NCBI GenBank assembly: GCA_028688275.1
Contig: JAQTYN010000010.1
Location: 1-64,000, forward strand
Direction of reading: 5' to 3'
Source of the DNA: Gallionella sp.
Lineage (GTDB): Bacteria; Pseudomonadota; Gammaproteobacteria; Burkholderiales; Gallionellaceae
DNA: 64,000 nt
A program made the position numbers and the translations under genes. Within the stretch, counting starts at the first letter, position 1. Each line of letters begins with the position of its first letter. Below are positions 28,986-37,866 of the stretch, piece by piece. The notes under the pieces are model-generated. The model ran no database searches, was not told the DNA's origin, and saw only the letters and a program-made list of their open reading frames with translations.

Positions 28986-29540
28986 ATGGCTCAGTTTATT
29001 GCTTTTGACAAAAATACAGAAGTCGCAGGACACTCTCTCCAGACCGCTTTAACTTTTTTTCCTGAATATTATCGTGCGGATATTGAACGACTCCTCAACG
29101 AAAACAATATCGTGAATATCACACCCGATAGCTGGCATCACCAGCAGGGCTGGTTGAGTACACTCAAAGAGGTTTCGGTTCGCTATGGTTCAAATACGCT
29201 TTTCAATGTAGGTTTCTCGATAGGAAATGATGTTCCATTTCCGCCTGAATTCACCTTGGAAGCAGCCTATTCTGCTTGGGAGGGGGCATATCGCTCGCAT
29301 CACCGCAATGGTTATCTGATGGGCTACATCAAGTTACTCTCCTTTGACGACAAAGCAAAAAAAGCAGTGGTCGAATGCAGAAATCCCTACCCCTGTCATT
29401 TTGAACGCGGTATCGCAACGGCATTTGCCCGTAAGTTTAAACCCCAAGACGCGGGCTTCATTGATGTCCAGCTTGATAAGGATAAGAAGTCGCGCCTAAA
29501 CGGTGCAGATTCAAGTTTTTATGTTATCACTTGGTTTTAA
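28986..29540 (+). CDS. Tandem ~184-aa paralog family, copy 2
   Basis: MAQFIAFDKNTEVAGHSLQ...NPYPCHFERGIATAFARKF...GADSSFYVITWF. Confidence 0.88.
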   Translation: MAQFIAFDKNTEVAGHSLQTALTFFPEYYRADIERLLNENNIVNITPDSWHHQQGWLSTLKEVSVRYGSNTLFNVGFSIGNDVPFPPEFTLEAAYSAWEGAYRSHHRNGYLMGYIKLLSFDDKAKKAVVECRNPYPCHFERGIATAFARKFKPQDAGFIDVQLDKDKKSRLNGADSSFYVITWF

Positions 29541-29547
29541 CGTTGGC

Positions 29548-29577
29548 CTCTACTCAGTTCAAGTAGGGGCTTTTTAT
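29548..29577 (+). terminator. Intercistronic stem-loop/T-run in paralog array
   Basis: cctctactcagttcaagtaggggctttttat. Confidence 0.65.
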
Positions 29578-29608
29578 CAACATTATTGCAGATCACGACA
29601 CCTAAATC

Positions 29609-30163
29609 ATGGCACAATTTATCGCTTTTGAAAAAGATGTGGAAGTACTCGGCATAGGCATACTGACGATCATTCCCGCTTTTCCTGAGTATGCTCGTCC
29701 CCTCGTTGAAGGGTTGATGGCAGAAAATAATCTCCTGAACGTCACGCCCGAAAAGTGGTTCAAGGTACAGCCCCTACTAAATGTTTTCAAAGCATTTTCA
29801 ACCAGTTATGGCCCTAGCACCCTTTTTCACGTCGGCGTAACCGTGTTTGAAGGCTTTGATCTTCCGCCGCAACTAACCGATTTAGAATCTGCTTTAAAGT
29901 TGATCGGTGAAGTATATCTTATGCGCCATCGCAATGGAGAGCTTGGATATGTGGAACTCAGATCTTTTGATGTCCAAGCAAAAAGAGCTGTCATAGAGTA
30001 TTGCAATCCTTACCCTTGTCATTTTGAACGCGGCATCGTGACCGCTTGTGCGCGTAAATTTAAACCCCAAGGTGCGCATTTCATTGAAGTTGAGCTTGAG
30101 AAAAATAAGCCCTCACGACTAGACGGAGCGGATTCCAGTTTTTATGTCATTACTTGGTTTTAA
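29609..30163 (+). CDS. Tandem ~184-aa paralog family, copy 3
   Basis: MAQFIAFEKDVEVLGIGIL...NPYPCHFERGIVTACARKF...GADSSFYVITWF. Confidence 0.88.
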   Translation: MAQFIAFEKDVEVLGIGILTIIPAFPEYARPLVEGLMAENNLLNVTPEKWFKVQPLLNVFKAFSTSYGPSTLFHVGVTVFEGFDLPPQLTDLESALKLIGEVYLMRHRNGELGYVELRSFDVQAKRAVIEYCNPYPCHFERGIVTACARKFKPQGAHFIEVELEKNKPSRLDGADSSFYVITWF

Positions 30164-30232
30164 CGTCGGTCTCTACCCAGTCAGTGTAGCGGCTATTTAA
30201 TCAACATTTTTCAGATCTATAATACTAAAATC

Positions 30233-30793
30233 ATGGCTCAATTTATCGCTTTTGACAGAAATATGGAAATACTGGGTCTCCCTATCCTAGCGACTTTAGA
30301 GAGTTTTCCTCCGTATTATCGTGCCGATATTGAACGATTATTGAAAGAGAATAATCTCGTCAATTTGCTACCCAATAATTGGTACAAGCTACAGAACTAT
30401 TTAAATGTACTTAAAGCAATTTCAACGCAGTATGGTGAAAATACGCTGTTTAATGTCGGCGTGGAGGTCTTTGGCAAGCTACCATTCCCACCTAATATGA
30501 CATTGAAATCATCATTGGCCTCCTTAGATGCAGCCTATAAAGCACATCACCGCAATTGTCCTACTGGATATAATAGCCCTAGTATTAAGCTCGTCTACGA
30601 TGAGCAAGCTCAAAAAGCCGTGGTGGAGAGTAAAACCCCAACACCTTGCCACTTTGAGCGCGGTCTCATTACCGCAGCTACCCGTCGATTTACTCCCCCA
30701 GGAGCTAAGTTTATTGACGTTCAGTTGGATAAAACCAAAAAATCTCGCTTAGATGGTGCAGATACCAGTTTTTATATCATCACTTGGTTTTAA
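30233..30793 (+). CDS. Tandem ~184-aa paralog family, copy 4
   Basis: MAQFIAFDRNMEILGLPIL...PTPCHFERGLITAATRRF...GADTSFYIITWF. Confidence 0.88.
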   Translation: MAQFIAFDRNMEILGLPILATLESFPPYYRADIERLLKENNLVNLLPNNWYKLQNYLNVLKAISTQYGENTLFNVGVEVFGKLPFPPNMTLKSSLASLDAAYKAHHRNCPTGYNSPSIKLVYDEQAQKAVVESKTPTPCHFERGLITAATRRFTPPGAKFIDVQLDKTKKSRLDGADTSFYIITWF

Positions 30794-30799
30794 CGTTAG

Positions 30800-30831
30800 C
30801 CTCTACTCAGTTCAAGTAGAGGCTTTTTATC
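30800..30831 (+). terminator. Intercistronic rho-independent terminator in paralog array
   Basis: gcctctactcagttcaagtagaggcttttta. Confidence 0.75.
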
Positions 30832-30861
30832 AATATTATTGCGGATCACAACACTTAAACC

Positions 30862-31413
30862 ATGGCACAATTTATCGCTTTTGACAAAAATGTGGAGATA
30901 CTTGGACTCCCTATATTGACATGTTTAGAGAGTTTTCCTGGGTATTATCGTAAGGATATTGAACACTTGCTGCAAGAAAACAATCTCGTCAATCTAGCGC
31001 CCAATAAGTGGTACAAGCTGCAGAACTATCTGAATGTGCTTAAGGCAATTTCAACGCAATATGGTGCAAATACGCTGTTTAATGTGGGAGTAGCGGTCTT
31101 TGGCAAACTACCTTTCCCCCCAGACACCACTTTGAAAACAGCATTGGCGGCCATGGAAGCCGCCTATAACTCACATCATCGCAACGGCCCTACTGGCTAC
31201 ATTAAAATCCTCTCTTTTGATGAACAAGCTCAAAAAGCGGTGATGGAGTTTAAAACCCCTTCACCATGCCACTTTGAACGCGGCATCATTACGGCGGCGG
31301 CTCGTCGTTTTATCCCCCCAAACGCCAAATTTATTGATGTTCAACTTGAAAAAAACAAACCCTCACGATTGGACGGGGCGGATACAAGTGTTTATGAAAT
31401 CATTTGGTTTTAA
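30862..31413 (+). CDS. Tandem ~184-aa paralog family, copy 5
   Basis: MAQFIAFDKNVEILGLPIL...PSPCHFERGIITAAARRF...GADTSVYEIIWF. Confidence 0.88.
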   Translation: MAQFIAFDKNVEILGLPILTCLESFPGYYRKDIEHLLQENNLVNLAPNKWYKLQNYLNVLKAISTQYGANTLFNVGVAVFGKLPFPPDTTLKTALAAMEAAYNSHHRNGPTGYIKILSFDEQAQKAVMEFKTPSPCHFERGIITAAARRFIPPNAKFIDVQLEKNKPSRLDGADTSVYEIIWF

Positions 31414-31516
31414 AGTTGGCCGCTAATTCGATCACTGGTCGGGTTAGCGGTTGCATCGCGTAACTCGACGTACATGATGCTGTCGGGTTACGGTGCAAAC
31501 TGCCAACCAGACCGAC

Positions 31517-33889
31517 TCAACCACTTGCTTTTTCAGACAATTTACGCCACGTTTCCAACAGGGTATCGGGATTTAGCGATATGGTTTGGATACCTGCCTC
31601 CACCAGCCATAACGCAAAATCAAAGTGATCCGACGGGCCTTGACCACAAATACCGACGTATTTATCCAGTCGATTGCAGGTCGTAATCGCCATGGTCAGC
31701 AAAGCTTTGACGGCATCATCGCGTTCGTCGAAGCGGTTTGCGACCAAGCTGGAATCTCTATCCACCCCCAGTGTTAATTGAGTTAAGTCATTGGAACCAA
31801 TGGAAAAACCATCGAAGTATTGCAAAAACTGTTCTGCAGATAGCGCGTTAGAGGGAATTTCGCACATCATAATCAAGCGCAAACCGTGTTCACCGCGTGT
31901 CAGTCCATTTTTTGCAAGCTCTTTCACCACTTCTCGTGCTTCGGTGACCGTGCGCACAAACGGGATCATCACTTCTACATTGGTGTAACCCAGCGTTTCG
32001 CGTACCCGTTTCATGGCTTGGCATTCCAGCGCGAAGCAATCGGTAAAGCTGGGCGCAACATATCGTCCTGCGCCACGGAAACCGATCATGGGGTTTTCTT
32101 CCGCGGGTTCATACCCCTCACCGCCCATCAATAAGCGATATTCGTTAGATTTAAAGTCGGATAGCCGCACGATCACGGGTTTTGGCCAGAATGCGGCTGC
32201 CAAGGTTGCTATCCCCTCCGTGAGTTTATCCACGTAGAACGACACAGGATCGGCATAGCCACGGGATTGGTGTAACAGTTGCGCTTGTAAATCGGCTGAC
32301 AAGGTGTCAAATTGCAATGCCGCTTTAGGGTGTATGCCGATCAGGTTGTTGATGATAAATTCCAGCCTCGCCAAACCCACTCCTGCCGAGGGTAGGCTAG
32401 CAAATTCAAAGGCTAAAGTGGGATTCCCGACGTTGAGCATCAACTTCACGGGAATGTCTCCCAATGCCGCCTCATTTTGCCGTGTCACCTCAAAGCGTAA
32501 CTGACCGCGATAGACTTTACCTGTATCGCCTTCAGCGCAAGAAACCGTCACCACTTCACCATCTTTTAAAACCTCGGTAGCATTGCCGCAACCGACAATG
32601 GCTGGGATGCCCATTTCACGCGCAATAATGGCTGCATGACAGGTGCGACCACCACGATTGGTCACAATCGCCGAGGCGATTTTCATCACGGGTTCCCAGT
32701 TCGGGTCGGTCATGTCGGTGACCAGAACATCGCCCGCTTTAACTTTGTACATTTCCGCGCTACTGACCACTAAACGCACGCAACCTGTGCCTATCTTTTG
32801 CCCGATGGCGCGTCCTTCAATCAGCACTTCACCAGTTTGTTGCAACTGAAATTGCTCACTCACGCTACCCATCGCAGACTGAGATTGCACGGTTTCAGGT
32901 CGCGCCTGCAAGATGTAGAGCTTGCCGTCTATGCCATCTTTACCCCATTCAATGTCCATCGGACGACCATAATGCGCTTCAATCGCCAAGGCATGACGCG
33001 CCAATTCCAGCACTTCCGCATCGGTCAGCGAAAAGCGATCTCGCAGTGCAAGAGGCACGTCTTCAATGCGCGTGGAATGCCCAGTCGCCTGACTATCGGT
33101 AAATACCATGCGCTCCAATTTTGAACCGATGCTACGGCGCACGATGGCGGGGAATCCTTGTGCCAAATGCGGTTTGTGGACATAAAATTCATCAGGATTC
33201 ACCGAACCTTGCACCACCATCTCGCCCAAGCCGTAAGCGGAAGTGATAAACACCGCATCGCGGAATCCTGATTCTGTATCCAAGGTAAACATCACCCCCG
33301 ATGCGCCCAAATCTGACCGCACCATGCGTTGCACGCCAGCCGATAGGGCAACATTCATGCCCGTATAACCTGTATGCACGCGATAGGAAATCGCTCTATC
33401 GTTATACAAAGAGGCGAAAACTTCGCGTATCGCCTGCAAAATGTGGTCAATTCCGCGTATATTCAAGAAAGTTTCCTGTTGCCCTGCGAATGACGCATCA
33501 GGCAAATCTTCCGCCGTGGCAGAAGAACGTACCGCAAAACTGGCCTGACCATCTTCACTCAACACAGCATAATGCTCTCGAATTTCGGCCTCTAAACGCG
33601 CAGGTAAAGGTGCGGTGACGATCCAACTACGAATTTCTGCGCCTGCCGTAGCCAACGCCACCACATCACTTACATCCAACGTTGCCAATGTCGCCTCAAT
33701 GCGGACATCTAGTCCATTATCGTGTAAGAAATCACGATAAGCCTGCGCCGTGGTGGCAAAGCCCCCAGGCACAATCACCCCAGATGCGCCAAGATGACAG
33801 ATCATCTCACCCAAAGAGGCATTTTTACCGCCAACTGAAGCAATATCGGCAATTCCCAGTGATTCAAAAGGCATGACATAGCGTTGCAT
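31517..33889 (-). CDS. ppsA: Phosphoenolpyruvate synthase
   Basis: [56 protein letters not shown]. Confidence 0.97.
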   Translation of the reverse strand: MQRYVMPFESLGIADIASVGGKNASLGEMICHLGASGVIVPGGFATTAQAYRDFLHDNGLDVRIEATLATLDVSDVVALATAGAEIRSWIVTAPLPARLEAEIREHYAVLSEDGQASFAVRSSATAEDLPDASFAGQQETFLNIRGIDHILQAIREVFASLYNDRAISYRVHTGYTGMNVALSAGVQRMVRSDLGASGVMFTLDTESGFRDAVFITSAYGLGEMVVQGSVNPDEFYVHKPHLAQGFPAIVRRSIGSKLERMVFTDSQATGHSTRIEDVPLALRDRFSLTDAEVLELARHALAIEAHYGRPMDIEWGKDGIDGKLYILQARPETVQSQSAMGSVSEQFQLQQTGEVLIEGRAIGQKIGTGCVRLVVSSAEMYKVKAGDVLVTDMTDPNWEPVMKIASAIVTNRGGRTCHAAIIAREMGIPAIVGCGNATEVLKDGEVVTVSCAEGDTGKVYRGQLRFEVTRQNEAALGDIPVKLMLNVGNPTLAFEFASLPSAGVGLARLEFIINNLIGIHPKAALQFDTLSADLQAQLLHQSRGYADPVSFYVDKLTEGIATLAAAFWPKPVIVRLSDFKSNEYRLLMGGEGYEPAEENPMIGFRGAGRYVAPSFTDCFALECQAMKRVRETLGYTNVEVMIPFVRTVTEAREVVKELAKNGLTRGEHGLRLIMMCEIPSNALSAEQFLQYFDGFSIGSNDLTQLTLGVDRDSSLVANRFDERDDAVKALLTMAITTCNRLDKYVGICGQGPSDHFDFALWLVEAGIQTISLNPDTLLETWRKLSEKASG

Positions 33890-33939
33890 AGTTGTACTCC
33901 TTGTAAAAGTAAACGATAACGTGTGGCAGGATGGCTGCT

Positions 33940-34090
33940 GAGGTGTTGATTAAATTCGTTCGCACAGAGCAGTGAGCCCGTCGAATGGTCGAAGGGTGAA
34001 CGAATTTAATCTATTGATTTTATTAAATCTTCCATTCATGGTTCGACAAGCTCACCACGAACGGAAGATTTAATCAGCGTTTCCCTAATT
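33940..34090. mobile_element. MITE/REP-like element copy 6
   Basis: ggtgttgattaaattcgttcgcac...ttcgacaagctcaccacgaacggaagatttaatcagcgtttcccta. Confidence 0.8.
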
Positions 34091-34275
34091 CACATTTGGC
34101 ACATCCAACATCAGGGAAGATTATCCGCCAATTTGTGCGCGCGTGTCAGACATGAAAAATCAAATTGATAAGAGAGCGATAGAAATCATGCTGTTTGCTT
34201 GATGACGTATGCGGTCGCCCTTGTATGCTTAGCTTGCTCTCCCCAGCTCCTCTCCCGTAGACGGGCGAGGGGAAT

Positions 34276-35079
34276 TTACTTAAGTGCTTGCTTCAGTTTG
34301 ACGGCAATTTCTTCGATAGAACGGGCGGTGGTATCCAGATAGGGGATTTGCGCGCGGCGCATCATGCGCTCTGCGGCAGCGACTTCATAACGGCAATTTT
34401 CCAGCGAGGCGTAACGGCTATTGGGTTTACGTTGTTGGCGAATGAGATGCAGATAGTCGGGGTCGATGGTCAGTCCGAACAGTTTTTTTGCATGCGGGAG
34501 CAAGCAAGGCGGAAGTTGATCGCGCTCGAAATCTTCGGGGATTAGTGGGTAATTGGCGGCTTTTATCGAGAATTGCAGGGATAAGTACAAGCTGGTGGGG
34601 GTTTTTCCACTGCGCGACACCCCAACCAAAATCACATCCGCAGCCGCAAAATCAGCATCCGTCACACCGTCGTCATGTGCCAAGGCAAAATGTATGGCCG
34701 CAATGCGGCTGGCGGCTTCATGTCGCGCTTGTCCATGCGTGCGCCCGACCACATGCGTGGAATGTTGCCCCAATTCCAGCTCTAGCGGGGCAATAAAGGT
34801 TTCAAAGACATCCAGAAATAGCGCGTCGGCTTGTCGCAATAGCGCGCTGATTTGATTATCCATGAGCGTCATCACCACAACAGGGCGTGCGCCATCCTGC
34901 ACCTTCGCCGCATGAATATGCGCGAGACAATCTTGGGCTTTTTCTAGGGAGTCAATAAAAGGAAAATGTTGAGGATGAAACGTCACGCCATCAAATTGCG
35001 ATAGCAAACCTTGCCCCAGTGTTTCGGCGGTAATGCCTGTGCCATCGGAAACAAAAAACAGACTACGCGTAGATGTCAT
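34276..35079 (-). CDS. ppsR: PEP synthase regulatory protein (pyruvate,phosphate dikinase regulatory family)
   Basis: RSLFFVSDGTGITAETLGQGLLSQF; LVGVSRSGKTPTSLYLSLQFSIKAANYPLIPEDF. Confidence 0.96.
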   Translation of the reverse strand: MTSTRSLFFVSDGTGITAETLGQGLLSQFDGVTFHPQHFPFIDSLEKAQDCLAHIHAAKVQDGARPVVVMTLMDNQISALLRQADALFLDVFETFIAPLELELGQHSTHVVGRTHGQARHEAASRIAAIHFALAHDDGVTDADFAAADVILVGVSRSGKTPTSLYLSLQFSIKAANYPLIPEDFERDQLPPCLLPHAKKLFGLTIDPDYLHLIRQQRKPNSRYASLENCRYEVAAAERMMRRAQIPYLDTTARSIEEIAVKLKQALK

Positions 35080-35157
35080 GTTACGTCCCTTCAAACCGCC
35101 CGCCGCCAAACTGCAAAGGCGAGGCGACTGCCAGTCTATATGTCAATAGCAGCCTGC

Positions 35158-35335
35158 TGGGAGACGCTGATTAAATCCGTTCGCCCTGAGCCGTGAGCTT
35201 GTCGAATGGCCGAAGGGTGAGCGGATTTAATGCTCTGATTTCTTAAATCTTCCGTTCATGGTTCGACCAGCTCACCACGAACGAAAAATCAAGCTCACCA
35301 AGAACGGAAGATTTAATCAATGCCTCTCTAGTACA
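35158..35335. mobile_element. MITE/REP-like element copy 7 (with partial right-end duplication)
   Basis: acgctgattaaatccgttcgccctgagccgtgagcttgtcgaatgg...caccacgaacgaaaaatcaagctcaccaagaacggaagatttaatcaatg. Confidence 0.75.
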
Positions 35336-35795
35336 GCTTATGCTTGATGTAGGTTTCAATACTGGCGCGTGTAATCTCACCAGGCTGCATCATCACGGGT
35401 TTACCATTAGGTGCGTACAAATAGCTGGTAGGTAATATATCCACCTCACCGATGGCGGCATACACCTTGTCATTCCCTAGCACCACGGGATAACCCAGTG
35501 GGCGGGTTTTGAGGAAAGCCTCCACCACGCCACGATTGGCATAGTTGGTAACAACACCGATCACCACCAAATCTCTGTCTTTATGCGCTTGATGCAGGCT
35601 ATTTAGCTCTGGAATCTCATGTAAACAAGGTGGGCACCATGTCGCCCAATAATTCACCAGCACCCATTTGCCGCGATAATCCGCTAATTTCAGGGTATTA
35701 CCTTGCATATCCTGCATCACAAAGTCGCCCGCTTGTGCGGACAACATGTTTAGCAGGAGCAATGCCCCCGCGAAGAACTTAGTGGCCTTTATCAT
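35328..35795 (-). CDS. TlpA-like thiol:disulfide interchange protein
   Basis: Signal peptide; YRGKWVLVNYWATWCPPCLHEIPELNSLHQ. Confidence 0.9.
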   Translation of the reverse strand: MIKATKFFAGALLLLNMLSAQAGDFVMQDMQGNTLKLADYRGKWVLVNYWATWCPPCLHEIPELNSLHQAHKDRDLVVIGVVTNYANRGVVEAFLKTRPLGYPVVLGNDKVYAAIGEVDILPTSYLYAPNGKPVMMQPGEITRASIETYIKHKLY

Positions 35796-36342
35796 CTGCA
35801 CTATCATCTTGTGGCGTGCCATGTTCGGCGGCGTGGCTCAGATACAAAGCTAACGCAATCAATGCGATACTCAACCCGATATACACCAAATCCAGCGCAT
35901 TGGTGATATGCATGGTCAAAGTATGTTCAAACAAGGTGACGATCATAATCATCAAGATCACTTTAGCAAGACGTGATTTCAAATCGTCCAAGCTGTTAAT
36001 CACCAAAATTTTGCTAGAAGCCTTGCTGCCATGCGCTTGGTTAATGTCGCTGATAAACAACTCATACAGCCCCAACGAGAAAATCAACATCACCGTCGCC
36101 AACAAATAGCCATCCACCACTTCCACGATATGCGACACCGTGCCGTCATGCAAGGCTTTACGTGCTTCAGCGGTCATATCGCTATCCGCATAATGCAGTG
36201 CGTGTTGCAACAGAATAAACACATCCACCGTTGCCATATAAAAAATCACAAAACCCGCGATTAAGCTCCCAATCACCGCCACCAGAATCACGAAACGGCT
36301 ATTCCACAACGCACCCTCAAACAAATCTTCTAAAAATTTCAT
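35779..36342 (-). CDS. YqhA family (UPF0114) membrane protein
   Basis: LEDLFEGALWNSRFVILVAVIGSLIAGFVIFYMATVDV; LGLYELFISDINQA. Confidence 0.88.
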   Translation of the reverse strand: MKFLEDLFEGALWNSRFVILVAVIGSLIAGFVIFYMATVDVFILLQHALHYADSDMTAEARKALHDGTVSHIVEVVDGYLLATVMLIFSLGLYELFISDINQAHGSKASSKILVINSLDDLKSRLAKVILMIMIVTLFEHTLTMHITNALDLVYIGLSIALIALALYLSHAAEHGTPQDDSADDKGH

Positions 36343-36371
36343 GTTGCACTCCTTCAAATAAAGCTATCGAA

Positions 36372-36398
36372 ACAAAAAAGGTCGGAAATGCCGACCTT
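36372..36398 (-). terminator. Rho-independent terminator downstream of the hsd operon
   Basis: Minus strand: aaggtcgg-catttccgacctttttt; 8-bp stem and T-run. Confidence 0.8.
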
Positions 36399-36546
36399 CG
36401 GCGACGCATTCTATCCAAAATCGCTGCACTGCACCAGCTGCCCGCCAATATCCTTGCAAGTAGGTCGGGTAAGGCATCGCCGTAACCCGACATTTTGGGT
36501 GTGTATGTTGGGTTACGCCCGATGGGCTAACCACGACCTACGGGTT

Positions 36547-37866
36547 TCACGTCACCGTCACTTGTCCGTTCATTAGCATGGGCAATAACCAATCGCGGAG
36601 GGCTTCAAGCTCGTCGTTTTCCCGTAATAGTTTCTGCTTTTTTATTTGCAATGGAATAACAAATTCAAAGAACTTTTGAGCTAGGTTTAGGGGCGGTTTG
36701 CACACGATATACTTGCTGACAAAAGCATCAAACAATAGATTTTTTATTCCGCTTGTTTTTCCTTCCCAGCCAAACAGAATTTTGTTGTCGTAAGCACTCT
36801 GCCATTCGTAAACAAAGTTAAAGAAATATGTTTTGTCCTTTAGAGACATGGCTTTACAAAAGTTTGAACAGATGAGTGGGTTCGCAAACCTATTGATCGT
36901 TTCAGGCAGAATAAATGCCATTCGTCCTGTTGACTGAGTAGGACTCCCCCCAGATATTTCAATGACAAAATCAAAGGGTAAAAGTATCTTGCTACTATTT
37001 TTTTCGAGTATAAAGCGAGTGGGGGCTTCTATGCCTCCAGTACCAATTAACCCATTTATGTCCGTACCGCGTATGCAATCAACTTGTAACGTGTAATTTC
37101 CTTCGCAGGATTCTTTGCCCCAGTCGCCCGTTTTATCCCGTGCAATCCATTCTGAAAGTGCCCCGAACTCCCACCCTTCAGGAATTTCTCGTTTTAGGGT
37201 GGGGTTGTAAACCATTTTGCCGCCAGCGGTGCGGTAGGGTTTGCCGTTGGGAGCGGGTCTGCCCTGAGCGAAGTCGTAGGGAAAGTCGAATTGCACGAAC
37301 CAGTAGTCGTACAGGGTTTTTGCCATCGCTTCCAGCTCGGCATTGATGCGGTTGTTGCAGTCGATTTTGGCATCGAGGACTGAAAGGACGGCGGCGATTT
37401 TTTGCTGCTCTAAATCGAGAGGCGTTGGAATTTGAAGATTCCTTATCGAATCAAGAGATAGATTCTTGATTGTTGAGCCCGTAGCAACATTCCACATCTG
37501 CTGCTGAACACCTTCTAACTGCAAATAATAGTAGAGAAAATCAATATTTATATTTGAGCACTTAATATAAGCAGCACTTTTACCGAGAATGACAGACTCG
37601 CCCCTGTATTTTGCCAAACTACCAAGAGTGCCATTTATTGATAAAAACAAGGTGTTTTCATCGAATTTGATGAAATATTTTTCAAACTCAGTGCGTGAAA
37701 CTTTCTTTGTCTCCAGAGATGTCAGGATAGAACCTTGCTTCAAATTATTGCCGTTTATGAAGAAGTATTCTGAATTTTCAACATATTGCGGTGTTCCATG
37801 AATACCATCGCCAATTCGTGAACAAAGCGAATTCAAGCTAGCTTTAGACCAGCGAGGGTTACTCAT
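36547..37866 (-). CDS. hsdS: Type I restriction-modification specificity subunit
   Basis: Two TRD halves with central LDLEQQKIAAVLSVLDAKIDCNNRINAELEAMAKTLYDYWFVQFDFP; LKREIPEGWEFG. Confidence 0.95.
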   Translation of the reverse strand: MSNPRWSKASLNSLCSRIGDGIHGTPQYVENSEYFFINGNNLKQGSILTSLETKKVSRTEFEKYFIKFDENTLFLSINGTLGSLAKYRGESVILGKSAAYIKCSNINIDFLYYYLQLEGVQQQMWNVATGSTIKNLSLDSIRNLQIPTPLDLEQQKIAAVLSVLDAKIDCNNRINAELEAMAKTLYDYWFVQFDFPYDFAQGRPAPNGKPYRTAGGKMVYNPTLKREIPEGWEFGALSEWIARDKTGDWGKESCEGNYTLQVDCIRGTDINGLIGTGGIEAPTRFILEKNSSKILLPFDFVIEISGGSPTQSTGRMAFILPETINRFANPLICSNFCKAMSLKDKTYFFNFVYEWQSAYDNKILFGWEGKTSGIKNLLFDAFVSKYIVCKPPLNLAQKFFEFVIPLQIKKQKLLRENDELEALRDWLLPMLMNGQVTVT

